36,100 bases of DNA from Vreelandella lionensis (GCF_002087295.1 NZ_MWVI01000047.1:1-36100); one strand, 5' to 3'. Counted from the first letter of the stretch, positions 1 to 9,498 are shown. Made by a program: numbers and translations. Notes: a model not told the origin generated them from the sequence alone.

Positions 1-24
1 GCGCGCCATGCCTGGCGCACCATA

Positions 25-51
25 AAAAGCGCCGCTATGCGGTAGCGGCGT
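25..51 (-). terminator. Rho-independent terminator of glpK
   Basis: Positions 30-37 and 43-50 form a perfect 8-bp GC-rich inverted repeat around a 5-base loop. On the minus strand the hairpin is followed by a run of five T. It lies about 30 bases past the glpK stop codon, so it fits a transcription end for that gene. Confidence 0.8.
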
Positions 52-78
52 TACATGACTTACTCAACTGTCGTAAAT

Positions 79-1563
79 TTAGCTGGAGCGCACTCGAGAA
101 ACCGCATCTAGCCAGCCTTGATAGAGCTTTTCGCGAGTAGCTTCTTCCATGGTAGGCGTAAAGCTTCGCTCGCAGCGCCAAAGCTGCTCGATCTCTTCTA
201 AGGTGTCGTACCAACCCAAGCGTAAACCGGCCAAATAGGCAGCCCCTAGCGCAGTGGTTTCTAGAATCGTCGGGCGATCCACCTGAACATTGAGCATATC
301 GGCCAAGAACTGCATGACCCAGCTGTTCTTCACCATGCCGCCATCGACACGCAGGTTGCCCGGTGCAGCCTCCATATCATCGTTCATACAGTGCTGCAGG
401 TCGCGGGTTTGGTAACACACCGCCTGCAGCCCCGCCGCAACGATTTCGGCAATGCCAGTATCGCGGGTTAAGCCAAAAATCGCGCCACGGGCTTTGGGGT
501 CCCAGTGGGGCGCGCCTAGCCCGGTAAAGGCTGGCACCAAATAAACGCTGTGGCCGCTGCGGGTTTTCTGGGCCAGCGCTTCGGTTTCAGAGGCATCGGC
601 AAACAGGTTCAAACCATCTCGTAGCCACTGCACCGTTGCTCCCGCCACAAAGATGCTGCCCTCCATGGCATAGGTGGGCTTGCCGTTAATGCGGTAGCCA
701 ATGGTGGTCAGCAGGCGATTACGCGATACCGAGGCTGTTTCCCCGGTGTTCACGATCATAAAACAGCCAGTACCGTAAGTGCTTTTACCCATACCGGGTT
801 TAAAGCACGCCTGCCCAACAAGCGCCGCCTGCTGGTCGCCCGCCACCCCTGCAATCGGCAGTGGCGCACCCAGCCAGTGGGCTTCCACGGTGCCAAAATC
901 GTCGCTTGAATCTTTCACCTCGGGGAGCATATTGGCGGGCACGTTAAACAGTGCCAGCAGCTCGTCATCCCAAGTTTGGTTATGAATATTAAACAGCGCC
1001 GTGCGCGAGGCATTGGTGGCATCGGTCACGTGCTGCTTGCCATCGGTCAAGCGCCACATCAAGAAGCTATCGACGGTGCCAAACGCCAGCTCGCCCCTGG
1101 CGGCGCGTTCGCGCGCCCCTTCTACGTTATCGAGTATCCAGGCAAGTTTAGTCGCTGAAAAATACGGGTCAATCAACAGGCCGGTTTTGGCCTGCACGGC
1201 CTCGGTGTGGCCCTCGTCACGTAGCGCCTGACAGCGCTCGGAGGTGCGCCGGTCTTGCCACACAATGGCGTTGTAAAGCGGCTTACCGGTGGCGCGGCCC
1301 CACACCACGGTAGTTTCACGTTGGTTAGTAATGCCTACGCCATCCACTTGTTCTGGCGTTATCTTGGCTTTGCTTAACACTTCGCGGCAGGTGGCAATCA
1401 CTGAATCCCAAATGTCTTCGGGATTGTGTTCAATCCACCCATCTTGCGGAAAGTGTTGAGGAAACTCTTGCTGGGCAACTGCCGCTATTTGGCCTTGGCG
1501 GTCAAACAGAATCGCGCGGGAGCTGGTCGTGCCTTGATCGATGGCGAGAATAAAGGAGGACAT
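79..1563 (-). CDS. glpK: Glycerol kinase
   Basis: ATP-dependent phosphorylation of glycerol to sn-glycerol 3-phosphate in the cytoplasm, the entry step of glycerol catabolism. The protein belongs to the FGGY carbohydrate kinase family. It has the N-terminal phosphate-binding motif DQGTTSSR near residues 9-16, the NQRETT motif near residue 80, and a C-terminal [18 protein letters not shown] segment typical of GlpK. I chose the ATG at 1563, giving 494 residues, close to the usual ~500. An in-frame TTG at 1629 would add 22 polar residues with no family counterpart and would run through a possible operator. The gene lies directly downstream of glpR on the same strand. No glycerol facilitator (glpF) or glycerol-3-phosphate dehydrogenase (glpD) is visible in the window. 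Confidence 0.95.
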   Translation of the reverse strand: MSSFILAIDQGTTSSRAILFDRQGQIAAVAQQEFPQHFPQDGWIEHNPEDIWDSVIATCREVLSKAKITPEQVDGVGITNQRETTVVWGRATGKPLYNAIVWQDRRTSERCQALRDEGHTEAVQAKTGLLIDPYFSATKLAWILDNVEGARERAARGELAFGTVDSFLMWRLTDGKQHVTDATNASRTALFNIHNQTWDDELLALFNVPANMLPEVKDSSDDFGTVEAHWLGAPLPIAGVAGDQQAALVGQACFKPGMGKSTYGTGCFMIVNTGETASVSRNRLLTTIGYRINGKPTYAMEGSIFVAGATVQWLRDGLNLFADASETEALAQKTRSGHSVYLVPAFTGLGAPHWDPKARGAIFGLTRDTGIAEIVAAGLQAVCYQTRDLQHCMNDDMEAAPGNLRVDGGMVKNSWVMQFLADMLNVQVDRPTILETTALGAAYLAGLRLGWYDTLEEIEQLWRCERSFTPTMEEATREKLYQGWLDAVSRVRSS

Positions 1564-1588
1564 ATCGCGTTCACTTTGTTGTAGGATC

Positions 1589-1613
1589 TTTCGATTTTGT
1601 CTGTTTTGTTTCG
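1589..1613 (-). promoter_or_regulatory. Possible GlpR site upstream of glpK
   Basis: Two TTTCG pentamers (plus-strand reading) sit exactly 20 bp apart in an AT-rich stretch just upstream of the glpK ATG. On the minus strand they read as CGAAA repeats. GlpR/DeoR regulators often use repeated half-sites of this kind, and glpR is next door. The match is weak and the assignment is inference. Confidence 0.3.
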
Positions 1614-1712
1614 TTTTATTATCATTCAAGGCTACTCCAGGCGTCTGGAATGCTCAAGTATGACACTCTGCCACCTTAGCCAAAGCACCCCTAAGCGCTG
1701 TTGTAGCAGGCG

Positions 1713-2471
1713 CTAAGCAATGTGCAGCGCTACATCGTGTTGGGTGAGCAGCCGTTGAATCGCCTCGGGGGGCTTACGGTCGGTAAACAGCGCATCCAAC
1801 TGTGAGATATTGCCCTGACGCACCACCGGATTACGGTGGAATTTCGAGTAGTCGGCGGCTAGATACACCCGGCGGGAGTTGGCAATGATCGCCTGGGCAA
1901 CGCGCACCTCTTGATAGTCGAACTCCAGCAGCGAGCCATCCTCGTCGATGCCGCTGATCCCGATGATGCCGTAATCCACCTTGAACTGATTAATAAAGTC
2001 GATGGTGGCCTCGCCGATAATACCGCCATCCCGTGAGCGTACCTGCCCGCCCGCGATGATCACGGTGAAGTCCTCTTTATGCTGCAGGATGGCGGCCACA
2101 TTCAGGTTGTTGGTAATAATCTCCAGCCCCTGATGCTCTAAAAGCGCCTGGGCAATCATCTCGTTACTGGTACCGATATTAATGAACAGCGATGCGTGGT
2201 GAGGAATGTGCTGCGCCAAGCAACGGGCAATGCGCTCTTTCTCTTCTAAGTGCAGGGTTTTACGGGTGCTGTAAGCAGTGTTAACGGTGCTGGACTCTAT
2301 CCCAACGCCGCCGTGAACCCGGCGCACGCGGCCTTCGTTGGCCAGTGTATTTAAGTCACGGCGAATGGTTTGCGGCGTCACCGCGAAGTGTTCAGTGAGC
2401 TGCTCAATGCTCATATAGCCGTGCTGGCGAACCAGTTCGACGATGGCATCCTGGCGGTACTGTTGGTTCAT
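1713..2471 (-). CDS. glpR: DeoR/GlpR-family transcriptional regulator
   Basis: Predicted glycerol-3-phosphate-responsive repressor of glycerol genes. Residues 1-57 form a DeoR-type winged helix ([23 protein letters not shown], then [14 protein letters not shown] as recognition helix, followed by GRVRRVHGG). The rest is the DeoR C-terminal sugar-phosphate sensor, with the INIGTS segment that binds the phosphate. The chosen ATG at 2471 gives 252 residues, the same length as E. coli GlpR; an upstream TTG at 2522 is less likely. It stands immediately upstream of glpK, which supports GlpR over other DeoR members. CGAACA half-sites upstream suggest autoregulation. Confidence 0.88.
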   Translation of the reverse strand: MNQQYRQDAIVELVRQHGYMSIEQLTEHFAVTPQTIRRDLNTLANEGRVRRVHGGVGIESSTVNTAYSTRKTLHLEEKERIARCLAQHIPHHASLFINIGTSNEMIAQALLEHQGLEIITNNLNVAAILQHKEDFTVIIAGGQVRSRDGGIIGEATIDFINQFKVDYGIIGISGIDEDGSLLEFDYQEVRVAQAIIANSRRVYLAADYSKFHRNPVVRQGNISQLDALFTDRKPPEAIQRLLTQHDVALHIA

Positions 2472-2481
2472 AAGCCCGGCC

Positions 2482-2557
2482 TGTTCGATATTTGTTGGTC
2501 TATGTGCGTTATAGATTAGCAAAATTTTCGGAATCTAATAGCGCGAACATTCGAACA
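2482..2557. promoter_or_regulatory. Candidate GlpR half-sites upstream of glpR
   Basis: On the plus strand CGAACA occurs at 2544-2549 and 2552-2557, eight bases apart, and TGTTCGATAT lies at 2482-2491. The known E. coli GlpR operator has arms of the type ATGTTCG/CGAACAT, so these are plausible half-sites. No complete palindrome was found. The location, within 90 bp upstream of the glpR start, would suit autoregulation. Confidence 0.35.
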
Positions 2558-2587
2558 GGCCAGGTGCTGCCATTACTTTAGGCTATG

Positions 2588-4425
2588 TTAGAGCGGCCAC
2601 ACCCACAAAATCGCGGGAATGGCTACGGCCATCACCACAAGCGAAAGCGGCAACCCCAGTTTCCAGTAATCTCCAAACCGGTACCCCCCGGGGCCCAGCA
2701 CCAGGGTATTCGACTGGTGTCCAATCGGGGTTAAAAACGCACAGGAGGCGCTGACGGCTACCACCATCAAAAACGGGTCCAGCGAGGCATCGAAGCCGTT
2801 GGCGAGGCTCGCCGCAATCGGCGCCATAAGTAGAGCCGCTGCCGCGTTGTTTACCACGTTGGAGAGGAGCATGGAGAGCAGAACAGCCCCACCAAGGAAA
2901 CGACAATCGGCCACTCTACGCCAAACCGCAGCAGCGCATCGGCAATGATATCAGCACCGCCGCTGGTCTCCAGCGCTTCGCCCACTGGCAACATGGCGGC
3001 AAGCAGCACAATCACCGGACCATCAATAGCCTGGTAGCCATCCCTTAGCGGCAGCACGCCAATCAGCAGCGATACTAGCGCCGCCGTGCTCATCGCAACA
3101 GCCGCGGGCAAAAGATCAAACAGCATCGCGCCAATCGCTAGCGCGAAAATACCCACCGAAATAGCCAGCTTACGCGGCTGGCCTAAATGCAGCTCTCGGC
3201 TGGCCAGCGGCAGGCACCCTAGGCTCGATAAACTGTCGGTGATTTCGTTTTCACTGCCTTGCAGCAGCAACACGTCACCCGTTTGGAAACGGATATCCCG
3301 CAGGCGTTGCTTCAAGCGACCACCATCTCGGGCCACGGCCACTAAATGCAAACCAAACTGATGGTTGAGGCGAAGCTGCCGGACGCTGCGATTGATCATC
3401 ATCGAATCATTGCGGACAACGGCTTCAATGAGCTGCAGGCCTTCAGTATCGACCGGTTGGCGCTCATCGTCCTTCTTAGCGTCAGTTTCCTGCTCCTGCT
3501 CCTCCTCTGGCTCTTCGGGCTCAGCGATGGCGCTTAGGCCTACTTTGTCTTCCAGCAGTTTTAGCTCATCGGGCCCTGCTTCCAGCAAGAGGATATCGCC
3601 CTCTTGGAGCACCCCATGAAACTGATAGCCCGCCCGGCGGTTATCTTCCCGAACGACCGCCAAGACTGGGATGGTCTCATCCAGCTCGTCGCGCAGTTGC
3701 TGCAGGGTAAGGCCGTTGGCTTTAGAGTCTTTGGTAACGTTGAGTTCTACCAGATAATTCGCGGTATCAAACATATCGTCTGCCGCCGCTTGACCGCTGC
3801 GTTTAGGCGTTAGACGCCACCCCACCAGCACAATAAACGCCAAACCAGCCAGTGCGACCACAATCCCGACGGGCGAGAAGCTGAACATGCCAAAGTTCTC
3901 ACCGGTGATATTTCCCCGGTAGGCAGAAATAATAATATTGGGAGGCGTACCAGTCAGCGTGGTCAGCCCTCCCAGCAGAGAGCCAAACGCCAAGGGCATT
4001 AGCAGCAGCGAAGGAGACGTATTGTGTTCACGGGCAAGCCGCATTGCCACCGGCAGCAGCAGCGCCAGCGCCCCTACGTTCTTCATCACACCGGACAGCA
4101 CAACGACAGTACCCACCAGTACGAGCAGTTGCAGCATTAAGCGCTCACCCACTTTGAGCACCTGATTGGCGATGACATCCACCACGCCAGAGCGCTCAAA
4201 GCCACGGCTTAACACCAGCACCGCTGCCACGGTAATCACTGCAGGATGGCCAAAGCCTGCAAAGGCTTCATCCGCTGGCACCAGCCCGAGCATTACGGAA
4301 CCTAGCAGGGCCGCCAAAGCCACCAAATCATAACGAAACCGGCCCCAGATAAAGGCCACTAGCGTGAGCCCCAGCACGATAAACACCAGCGTGCTGGGGG
4401 TCAGTCCTAAACTTTCCAGAGTCAT
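2588..4425 (-). pseudogene. SLC13-family anion permease with two TrkA-C domains, frameshifted
   Basis: Predicted inner-membrane sodium- or proton-coupled anion transporter of the SLC13/DASS group; the substrate cannot be read from sequence. The N-terminal part (residues 1-210) has several hydrophobic helices and the family motif TGTPPNIII. Two RCK_C/TrkA-C domains follow (about 215-295 and 330-405), joined by a very acidic Glu/Asp-rich linker, then more membrane helices. Reading is intact from ATG 4425 to about 2890. It then leaves frame, and the last ~100 residues (AVLLSMLLSNVVNNAA through VWPL) continue in the next frame to TAA at 2588-2590. Restoring one C in the plus-strand run at 2887-2890 repairs the protein to about 612 residues, the normal length. 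This is either a sequencing error or a fresh mutation; no other damage is seen. Confidence 0.85.
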
Positions 4426-4554
4426 TCGCGTGCCATCTCCCTATGTTGTCGCTCCTCTTCCCTGACACGGAAAGCGTGGAGTGTTCAGCATCACATTAGG
4501 CGATGACTATACAGCCGTACAAGCACTGAAAAATAGGGAAAAATAGCGCGCGGG

Positions 4555-5357
4555 TTAGCGTTTCATTCGTGCCAGTAACCGCTCGACGGCTTCTAGATGT
4601 TCCGGCTCGTTGTGGCACATGCCTTGGAAAACGGCGCACACATCCAGAAACGGATGTAGCTCCATATCCGTGGCCATTTTCATGAGCCGCTTGGTGAGGC
4701 GTGTCGCTTTCGGCGGCTGGGCCACGATGCGGTTGGCATGGGCCAGAGCGGCTTCCATCAGTTGCTCCGGCTCCACGACTTCCAGCACTACACCGTAGGC
4801 AAGCGCTTCATCAGCGCTGATAACCCGGCCTGAAAGGGTTAGCTCAAAGGCACGCTGGTAACCAATTTGGCGCTGCATAAACCACGCCCCGCCATCGCCG
4901 GGGATAATGCCTAGGTTGAGAAACGTCTCCCCAAAACTCGCCTTACGGGACGCAATACGCAGATCGGCCATGTTGGCCAAATCAAACCCGGCACCAATCG
5001 CTGCCCCGTTCACGGCGGCGATGATGGGCACTTCTACCTGATGAAGCGCCAGGGGCATTCGCTGAATCCCCGTGCGGTAGCGCTCAGCGACTTCGGCTAC
5101 ATCCCCCGCAAAATCGCCGCAGCGTTCGGCCATGTCTTTTACATTGCCACCCGCGCAAAAAGCGCTACCCGCCCCTGTGATCACCAACACTGAAACATCC
5201 TGGCAACGGTTCACCCATGCGGCGGTGGCGACGATATCATCCACCAGCGCCGTGCCGGTAAGCGCATTGCGCACGTCGTGGCGGTTAAGCGTGAGGTTGC
5301 CACACGGTTTTCCAGCGTTAGGGTAGCGTCGGTTAATTCAGGTAGCGTTTGGCTCAT
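4555..5357 (-). pseudogene. Enoyl-CoA hydratase/isomerase-family protein, frameshifted near N-terminus
   Basis: Crotonase-fold protein acting on a CoA thioester. The intact main frame runs from about 5295 to the stop at 4555 and carries the oxyanion-hole segments (FCAGGNVKDMAE and NGAAIGAGFDLAN). The natural start is the ATG at 5357, which overlaps the stop of the upstream acyl-CoA synthetase gene as ATGA, a sign of translational coupling. The first ~20 codons are in another frame. Adding one G beside 5295-5296 (plus strand) restores NRVATLTLNRHDVRNAL, a canonical crotonase opening. At the two usual catalytic glutamate positions I see Asp (GAGFD) and Phe (FGETF), so classical hydratase chemistry is doubtful. 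It could be an isomerase or hydrolase-type crotonase. Confidence 0.8.
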
Positions 5358-7534
5358 GATTGGCGCTCCACGATGATTCGTGCATCGACGATGGCATAGT
5401 TAGCGGCAGAATGACCTTCTGGGTAGGCAATCACCGGGTTCAAGTCTAGCTCGCAAATCTCCGGGTAGGCCTCCACCAATTGGGATACCTGCATCAGCAG
5501 TGACACCAGCGCCTGCTTATCGACACCCGCCGCCCCGCGTACTCCCGCCAGCACTTTTTGCGCTTTGAGTTGATCGACCATGGACTGCGCGTCGCGCAGG
5601 GTCTGCGGCAGCGAGCGGAAGGCTACGTCCTCAAGCACCTCCACAAAGATACCGCCCAAGCCAAACATCAGCACCGGGCCGAAAATCGGGTCGCGGAGCA
5701 TGCCGATAATCACCTCAACGCCCTTCTCCGCCATTGGCGTGACCAGCACGCCCTCTATCTGGGCGTTCGGATCGTAAGCCTGGGCGTTTGAGTGAATGGC
5801 CTGAAAGGCATCGCGCAGTGGGGCTTCACCCACCAGGTTTAGCTTGACCCCGCCCGCGTCGGATTTATGCAGAATATCTTTCGAGACCACCTTCATCGCC
5901 AGCGGCTTGCCCTGCGTACGCTGGGCGATCTCGGCGAGTTCGTCCTCACGACGCACCAACCACTCCTCGGGCACCGCGATACCGTGTTCCGCCAGCAGCC
6001 CCTTCGCCTCAAACTCCAGTAAATCGCGCCCTTCCGCCTTGGCCGCTTTTAGCATGGCCTTGCCTGTTTCCGATGGCGCGGCGGGCGCTATCGTCTCCTG
6101 CACTTGTTGGCTGGCCAGGTACTCTCCTCGCTCACCTAAGGCAGCAAGCACGCGCACTGCATGCTCAATCGAGGAATACACCGGCAAACCGGCTTCGTGT
6201 AAACGGCGCAGCGCAGGCGGCTTGATGGGTGCGTAGAGGCTGTAAATCACCAGCGGCTTCTCGGAGGCTTGAGCAAGCTCTACCATGCGCTCCGCGCCAC
6301 GCATCTCGTCGCCCATCAGCGACTCCGCAAAGCGCAGGCTATACCCGCCGAACATGCCGACCAGGAAGACGCTATCGACGCCTTCATCCGCCATCACCAG
6401 CTCAATGCAGCTTGCCAGCAGCGAGGGGTTCGCATCCGAGGAGCCCGCCACGTCCACCGGGTTAAGGGTAGATGCCTGAGGCAGTAACACCTCGCGCAGT
6501 GCAGAGCGGGTAGCGTCAGAAAGCTCGGCCAGCGTCAGGCCCGCCTCTGATAACCGGTCGGCGGCAATGGTGGCTTGGCCGCCGCCGTCAGAAATCACCG
6601 CCACGCGCTTACCGGGGGCTTTTTGCAGCCGCCCCAAGCCTTCCGCCACGGGCAGGATTTCATCGGAGTACTGCACCACGCTAACGCCTGCCTGGCGCAA
6701 CAAATCGACGGTCATTTGGTAACTACCGGCCAACGCACCGGTATGAGAGCTGGCAGCCTTTTGGCCCTGCTCGGTGGCACCGGATTTATACACCACCACC
6801 GGCTTCATGGCGGTCACGTCACGGGCCACTTTCAGAAACTGCTGCCCATCACGGAAGCCTTCCACGTAGAGCGTCGCCACACGCGTGTGCTCGTCTTCCC
6901 CTAGGTAGCGCAGGTAATCGTTAAAGCCGATATCACTCTGATTGCCCGGGCCAACGTAGGTGCTAAACCCCACCTGCCCGTTGTGCTGTGCCTCCAGCGC
7001 CAAGGAGAGCAGCATATTGCCGGATTGAGACACGATGCCAATATCACCCGGCTTAACGTTATCCAGCGCCAGCAAGTTAATCTGATGGTGCAGGTTAAAC
7101 ATGCCTGAGGTGTTCGGGCCGATAATACGCACACCGTGGGCACGGGCGGCCTCCACCATTTGCGCCTCCAATGCCGCACCCGCTTCACCGGTTTCGCCAA
7201 ACCCGCTGGCCAGAATCACCGCCCCCTTCACGCCACGGCGGCCACACTCGGCAATCAGCGCAGGTACGGTGGCGGCAGGCGTACACAGCAGCGCAAGTTC
7301 GGGGCTGCCCGGCATCTCGGCAATAGAGGGCCATGCCTTCACACCTAGAATATGATCGGCTTTTGGGTTGATCGGGTAGATGCTCCCCCGGTAGCCGCCG
7401 TTGATCAGCCCTACCATGGCTTTATAGCCTCGCTTGGTCGGGTCTGCAGAGGCTCCAACGATGGCAATGCCGGTGGGGGCTAAGATGTCGTGCAGCGGGC
7501 TGCGGACTGGAAGATGACCTTCGATAGTGTTCAT
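5354..7534 (-). CDS. ADP-forming acyl-CoA synthetase (acetate--CoA ligase family)
   Basis: Predicted to form an acyl-CoA from an organic acid, ATP and CoA through phosphohistidine and acyl-phosphate intermediates. Domains in order are a CoA-binding Rossmann domain (about residues 18-145, IAIVGASADPTKRGYK), two succinyl-CoA-ligase-like domains (about 155-460), and an ATP-grasp domain (about 505-715). The active-site histidine lies in SSHTGALAG (His264). The length of 726 residues is normal for fused ADP-forming enzymes. The gene overlaps the downstream crotonase by 4 bp and follows a second crotonase gene on the same strand, forming an acyl-CoA operon. The acid is unknown. The same enzyme family includes acetyl-CoA synthetases and the feruloyl-CoA synthetase FerA, so an aromatic or a short-chain acid are both possible. 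Confidence 0.9.
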   Translation of the reverse strand: MNTIEGHLPVRSPLHDILAPTGIAIVGASADPTKRGYKAMVGLINGGYRGSIYPINPKADHILGVKAWPSIAEMPGSPELALLCTPAATVPALIAECGRRGVKGAVILASGFGETGEAGAALEAQMVEAARAHGVRIIGPNTSGMFNLHHQINLLALDNVKPGDIGIVSQSGNMLLSLALEAQHNGQVGFSTYVGPGNQSDIGFNDYLRYLGEDEHTRVATLYVEGFRDGQQFLKVARDVTAMKPVVVYKSGATEQGQKAASSHTGALAGSYQMTVDLLRQAGVSVVQYSDEILPVAEGLGRLQKAPGKRVAVISDGGGQATIAADRLSEAGLTLAELSDATRSALREVLLPQASTLNPVDVAGSSDANPSLLASCIELVMADEGVDSVFLVGMFGGYSLRFAESLMGDEMRGAERMVELAQASEKPLVIYSLYAPIKPPALRRLHEAGLPVYSSIEHAVRVLAALGERGEYLASQQVQETIAPAAPSETGKAMLKAAKAEGRDLLEFEAKGLLAEHGIAVPEEWLVRREDELAEIAQRTQGKPLAMKVVSKDILHKSDAGGVKLNLVGEAPLRDAFQAIHSNAQAYDPNAQIEGVLVTPMAEKGVEVIIGMLRDPIFGPVLMFGLGGIFVEVLEDVAFRSLPQTLRDAQSMVDQLKAQKVLAGVRGAAGVDKQALVSLLMQVSQLVEAYPEICELDLNPVIAYPEGHSAANYAIVDARIIVERQS

Positions 7535-7606
7535 GGCGTAACCTGTTTGACAAAGAAGTGCGCAACGACTTGATTCAGAGCTCGTTTCTAAGGGTTAAGC
7601 CCACAC

Positions 7607-8416
7607 TCATTGGCCCTGAAAATTAGGCGGGCGCCGCTCGGCAAAGGCATCGACCCCCTCTTGCCAGTCGTCGGTGGTGGAGCAGGTAAACACCGCATCC
7701 AGCTCCTGCTGCAGCTGGCTCTCCATGCTGGTATGGGCGCTGCGATTGACCAGCGGCTTGAGCATCGCCATAGAAACCGGTGCCTGCTTGGCAAGCCGCT
7801 CGGCAAGTGTTTGCGCTTCGGCCATCAGCTGCGCTTGGGGGTAGCTGGCCAGCGCCAAGCCGATCCTGGCGGCTTCTGGCCCATGAAGTTTGTCGCCTAA
7901 ATAGAGCAAGCGCCGGGCTTGGGTAAGCCCCACCAGTTGAGGCAGTAGTTTTGAAACACCGCCGCCCACGCAAGTGCCAATACTGGTTTCTGGAAAACCA
8001 ATCTGCGCCTCATTGGCCATCACGATAAAATCACAGGAGACCGCTATTTCCGCGCCAGCCCCCAGCGCATAGCCGTTCACAGCAGCTACCACCGGCTTAC
8101 TGAGTTTGGTAATGGCCTCGCACACATCATTGCCTAGCTGCAAGTACGTCCGGCGCTGAAACAGCGTGCGCTTAGCGCTGCCGTGGGCCTTCATATCGGC
8201 ACCGACACAGAACGCGCGCCCTTCACCGGTCAGCACCACCGTCCGGACCTGAGGCAACTGCTGTGCTATTCGCAGCACATCCAGCAGCTCTTGGTAGAGC
8301 GCCTCAACAACGGCGTTGAGGCGCTGCGGGCGATTTAGTCGCACGGTCAATACGCGGGCATCCAGAGTGACCAGCAGCGTTTCATAATTGGGCAGCGCAG
8401 TAACGTCAGCAGACAT
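7607..8416 (-). CDS. Enoyl-CoA hydratase/isomerase family protein
   Basis: Crotonase-fold enzyme of 269 residues, predicted to hydrate an enoyl-CoA. Both classical catalytic glutamates are present: Glu123 in GAGAEIAVSCDF and Glu143 in GFPETSIGT. The oxyanion-hole sequences FCVGADMKAHG and NGYALGAG are also intact. It is the first gene of the minus-strand acyl-CoA operon, 72 bp before the synthetase gene, and stands divergent to the RpiR-family regulator at 8605. With both glutamates it is the more likely true hydratase of the two crotonases here. The substrate is not predictable from sequence. Confidence 0.9.
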   Translation of the reverse strand: MSADVTALPNYETLLVTLDARVLTVRLNRPQRLNAVVEALYQELLDVLRIAQQLPQVRTVVLTGEGRAFCVGADMKAHGSAKRTLFQRRTYLQLGNDVCEAITKLSKPVVAAVNGYALGAGAEIAVSCDFIVMANEAQIGFPETSIGTCVGGGVSKLLPQLVGLTQARRLLYLGDKLHGPEAARIGLALASYPQAQLMAEAQTLAERLAKQAPVSMAMLKPLVNRSAHTSMESQLQQELDAVFTCSTTDDWQEGVDAFAERRPPNFQGQ

Positions 8417-8465
8417 GGTGCTTTTTCTAACCTCCTCGGATCAGTCGTCAAAACTTAACGAAACG

Positions 8466-8498
8466 TTTGTTTCTTTATTTTAAATAAAAAGAAACGAA
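8466..8498. promoter_or_regulatory. Candidate RpiR operator (AT-rich palindrome)
   Basis: TTTGTTTC-TTTATTT and AAATAAAAAGAAACGAA form an imperfect inverted repeat in the divergent space between the acyl-CoA operon and the RpiR-family gene. The sequence is much richer in A+T than its surroundings. RpiR regulators commonly bind such palindromes between divergent genes, so this is a reasonable operator candidate. Confidence 0.4.
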
Positions 8499-8554
8499 TG
8501 TGTTTTTTTGAACGATAGAGTAGTCGCTGGGACGACGTCAATACATCTGTTGCA

Positions 8555-8583
8555 AAAACATTTATCATTGGCACAAATGTTTT
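8555..8583. promoter_or_regulatory. Candidate operator, AAAACATTT-N11-AAATGTTTT
   Basis: A perfect 9-bp inverted repeat with an 11-bp spacer ends 21 bases before the start codon of the RpiR-family gene. It could be an autoregulatory site or the target that controls the divergent acyl-CoA operon. The function is inferred from position only. Confidence 0.42.
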
Positions 8584-8604
8584 ATTTTCATAAAAGAGGG
8601 TGCC

Positions 8605-9498
8605 ATGCCAGACAACGCCACTCACGCCACCAGCCTGGACAGCATTCACCAGCAGCTAGCCGAGAGCTACGCGGCGCTTAGCCCACAGCTCAAGCGCGCC
8701 GCCAGCTATGTGCTGGAACATCCTGCTGAGATGGCGTTTCAGTCGATCCGCAAAACGGCTCAGGCAGCATCCGTCACTCCCTCCACCCTGGTCAGGCTAG
8801 CCAAGCGGCTTGGGTTCGAGAGCTACGAGCCGTTTCGGGAGGTGTTTCAATCGGCGGTGCAGGCAGCGCCGGTGGAGCTATCCGGCCGCGCCAGCCAGTT
8901 GAAGCAGCAGCATAGAAACCCAGAAGCGGCGCTGTTTGCGGAGGTAGGCGACGCAGCCTTCGATAATATTGGCAGGCTGTTTACGGCGGATAACCAAACG
9001 CGCGTCAAAGAGGCCGCCGAGCGAATCTTGGCCGCGCGGCGAGTCGCCGTGGTCGGGTTTCGCGACACCTTCGCCTGCGCGTACCACTTTGCCTACGTGG
9101 GGCGCATTGCGATGCCGGAAGTGACGCTCATTCGCGGACAGGAGGGAGGCTTGCTCACCGAGTTGGCCCCGTTCAACGAGCAGGATGTGGTAGTGGCGTT
9201 TGGCTTTGAACCCTACTGCGCCGAGACGGTGAAGGCGCTGGAGATTACTCGCGCCAACGGCGTGCAGGCGATTGTAATTACCGACACGCTGCGCTCGCCG
9301 CTGGTGCCGGGGGCCAGCGTAACGTTTACCGTTGCCAACGCTACGCCGCACTTTTTCCCGTCGATATTAGCGGCAATTACGCTCAGCGAAGCGATTTTGG
9401 CGGAGTGCGTGGCATTCGGCCCCGACCAGCTGGTCGATAACGTGACCCGCTTTGAGAGCCGAATGCGTCAGTTGGGAGCGTATATAGAGATTGCCTAA
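8605..9498 (+). CDS. MurR/RpiR-family transcriptional regulator
   Basis: Residues 12-90 form an RpiR-type helix-turn-helix domain (ALSPQLKRAASYVLEHP, then SIRKTAQAASVTPSTLVRLAKRLGF). Residues ~130-270 form a SIS phosphosugar-binding fold (ARRVAVVGFRDTFACAYHFAYVGR, then EQDVVVAFGFEPYC). The ATG at 8605 follows a good GAGGG ribosome site. The gene is divergent from the acyl-CoA operon and probably controls it. RpiR proteins normally sense phosphosugars, but some control acid or aromatic catabolism, so the ligand here may be an intermediate of the neighbouring pathway. That last point is inference. Confidence 0.9.
   Translation: MPDNATHATSLDSIHQQLAESYAALSPQLKRAASYVLEHPAEMAFQSIRKTAQAASVTPSTLVRLAKRLGFESYEPFREVFQSAVQAAPVELSGRASQLKQQHRNPEAALFAEVGDAAFDNIGRLFTADNQTRVKEAAERILAARRVAVVGFRDTFACAYHFAYVGRIAMPEVTLIRGQEGGLLTELAPFNEQDVVVAFGFEPYCAETVKALEITRANGVQAIVITDTLRSPLVPGASVTFTVANATPHFFPSILAAITLSEAILAECVAFGPDQLVDNVTRFESRMRQLGAYIEIA

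Noticed and set aside
1685..1720. Possible terminator hairpin after glpR
   Set aside because: The stem is only about five pairs with a bulge and no T run on the minus strand.
2885..2892. Programmed ribosomal frameshifting in the transporter
   Set aside because: The run is only four equal bases and I see no stimulatory structure or Shine-Dalgarno-like signal. Similar slips in unrelated genes nearby make error or mutation more likely.
2583..2914. Separate small gene at the 3' end of the SLC13 transporter
   Set aside because: Its sequence is the conserved last part of the transporter in a shifted frame and begins at a GTG without ribosome site. A one-base repair rejoins it.
5558..7355. Several plus-strand reading frames of 60-130 codons opposite the acyl-CoA synthetase gene
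   Set aside because: They are antisense shadows of a long conserved gene, rich in Arg, Ser and Pro, with no ribosome sites or family features.
8878..9351. A 157-codon minus-strand reading frame opposite the RpiR-family gene
   Set aside because: The plus-strand RpiR protein has full HTH and SIS domains; the opposite frame has no domain or start signal.
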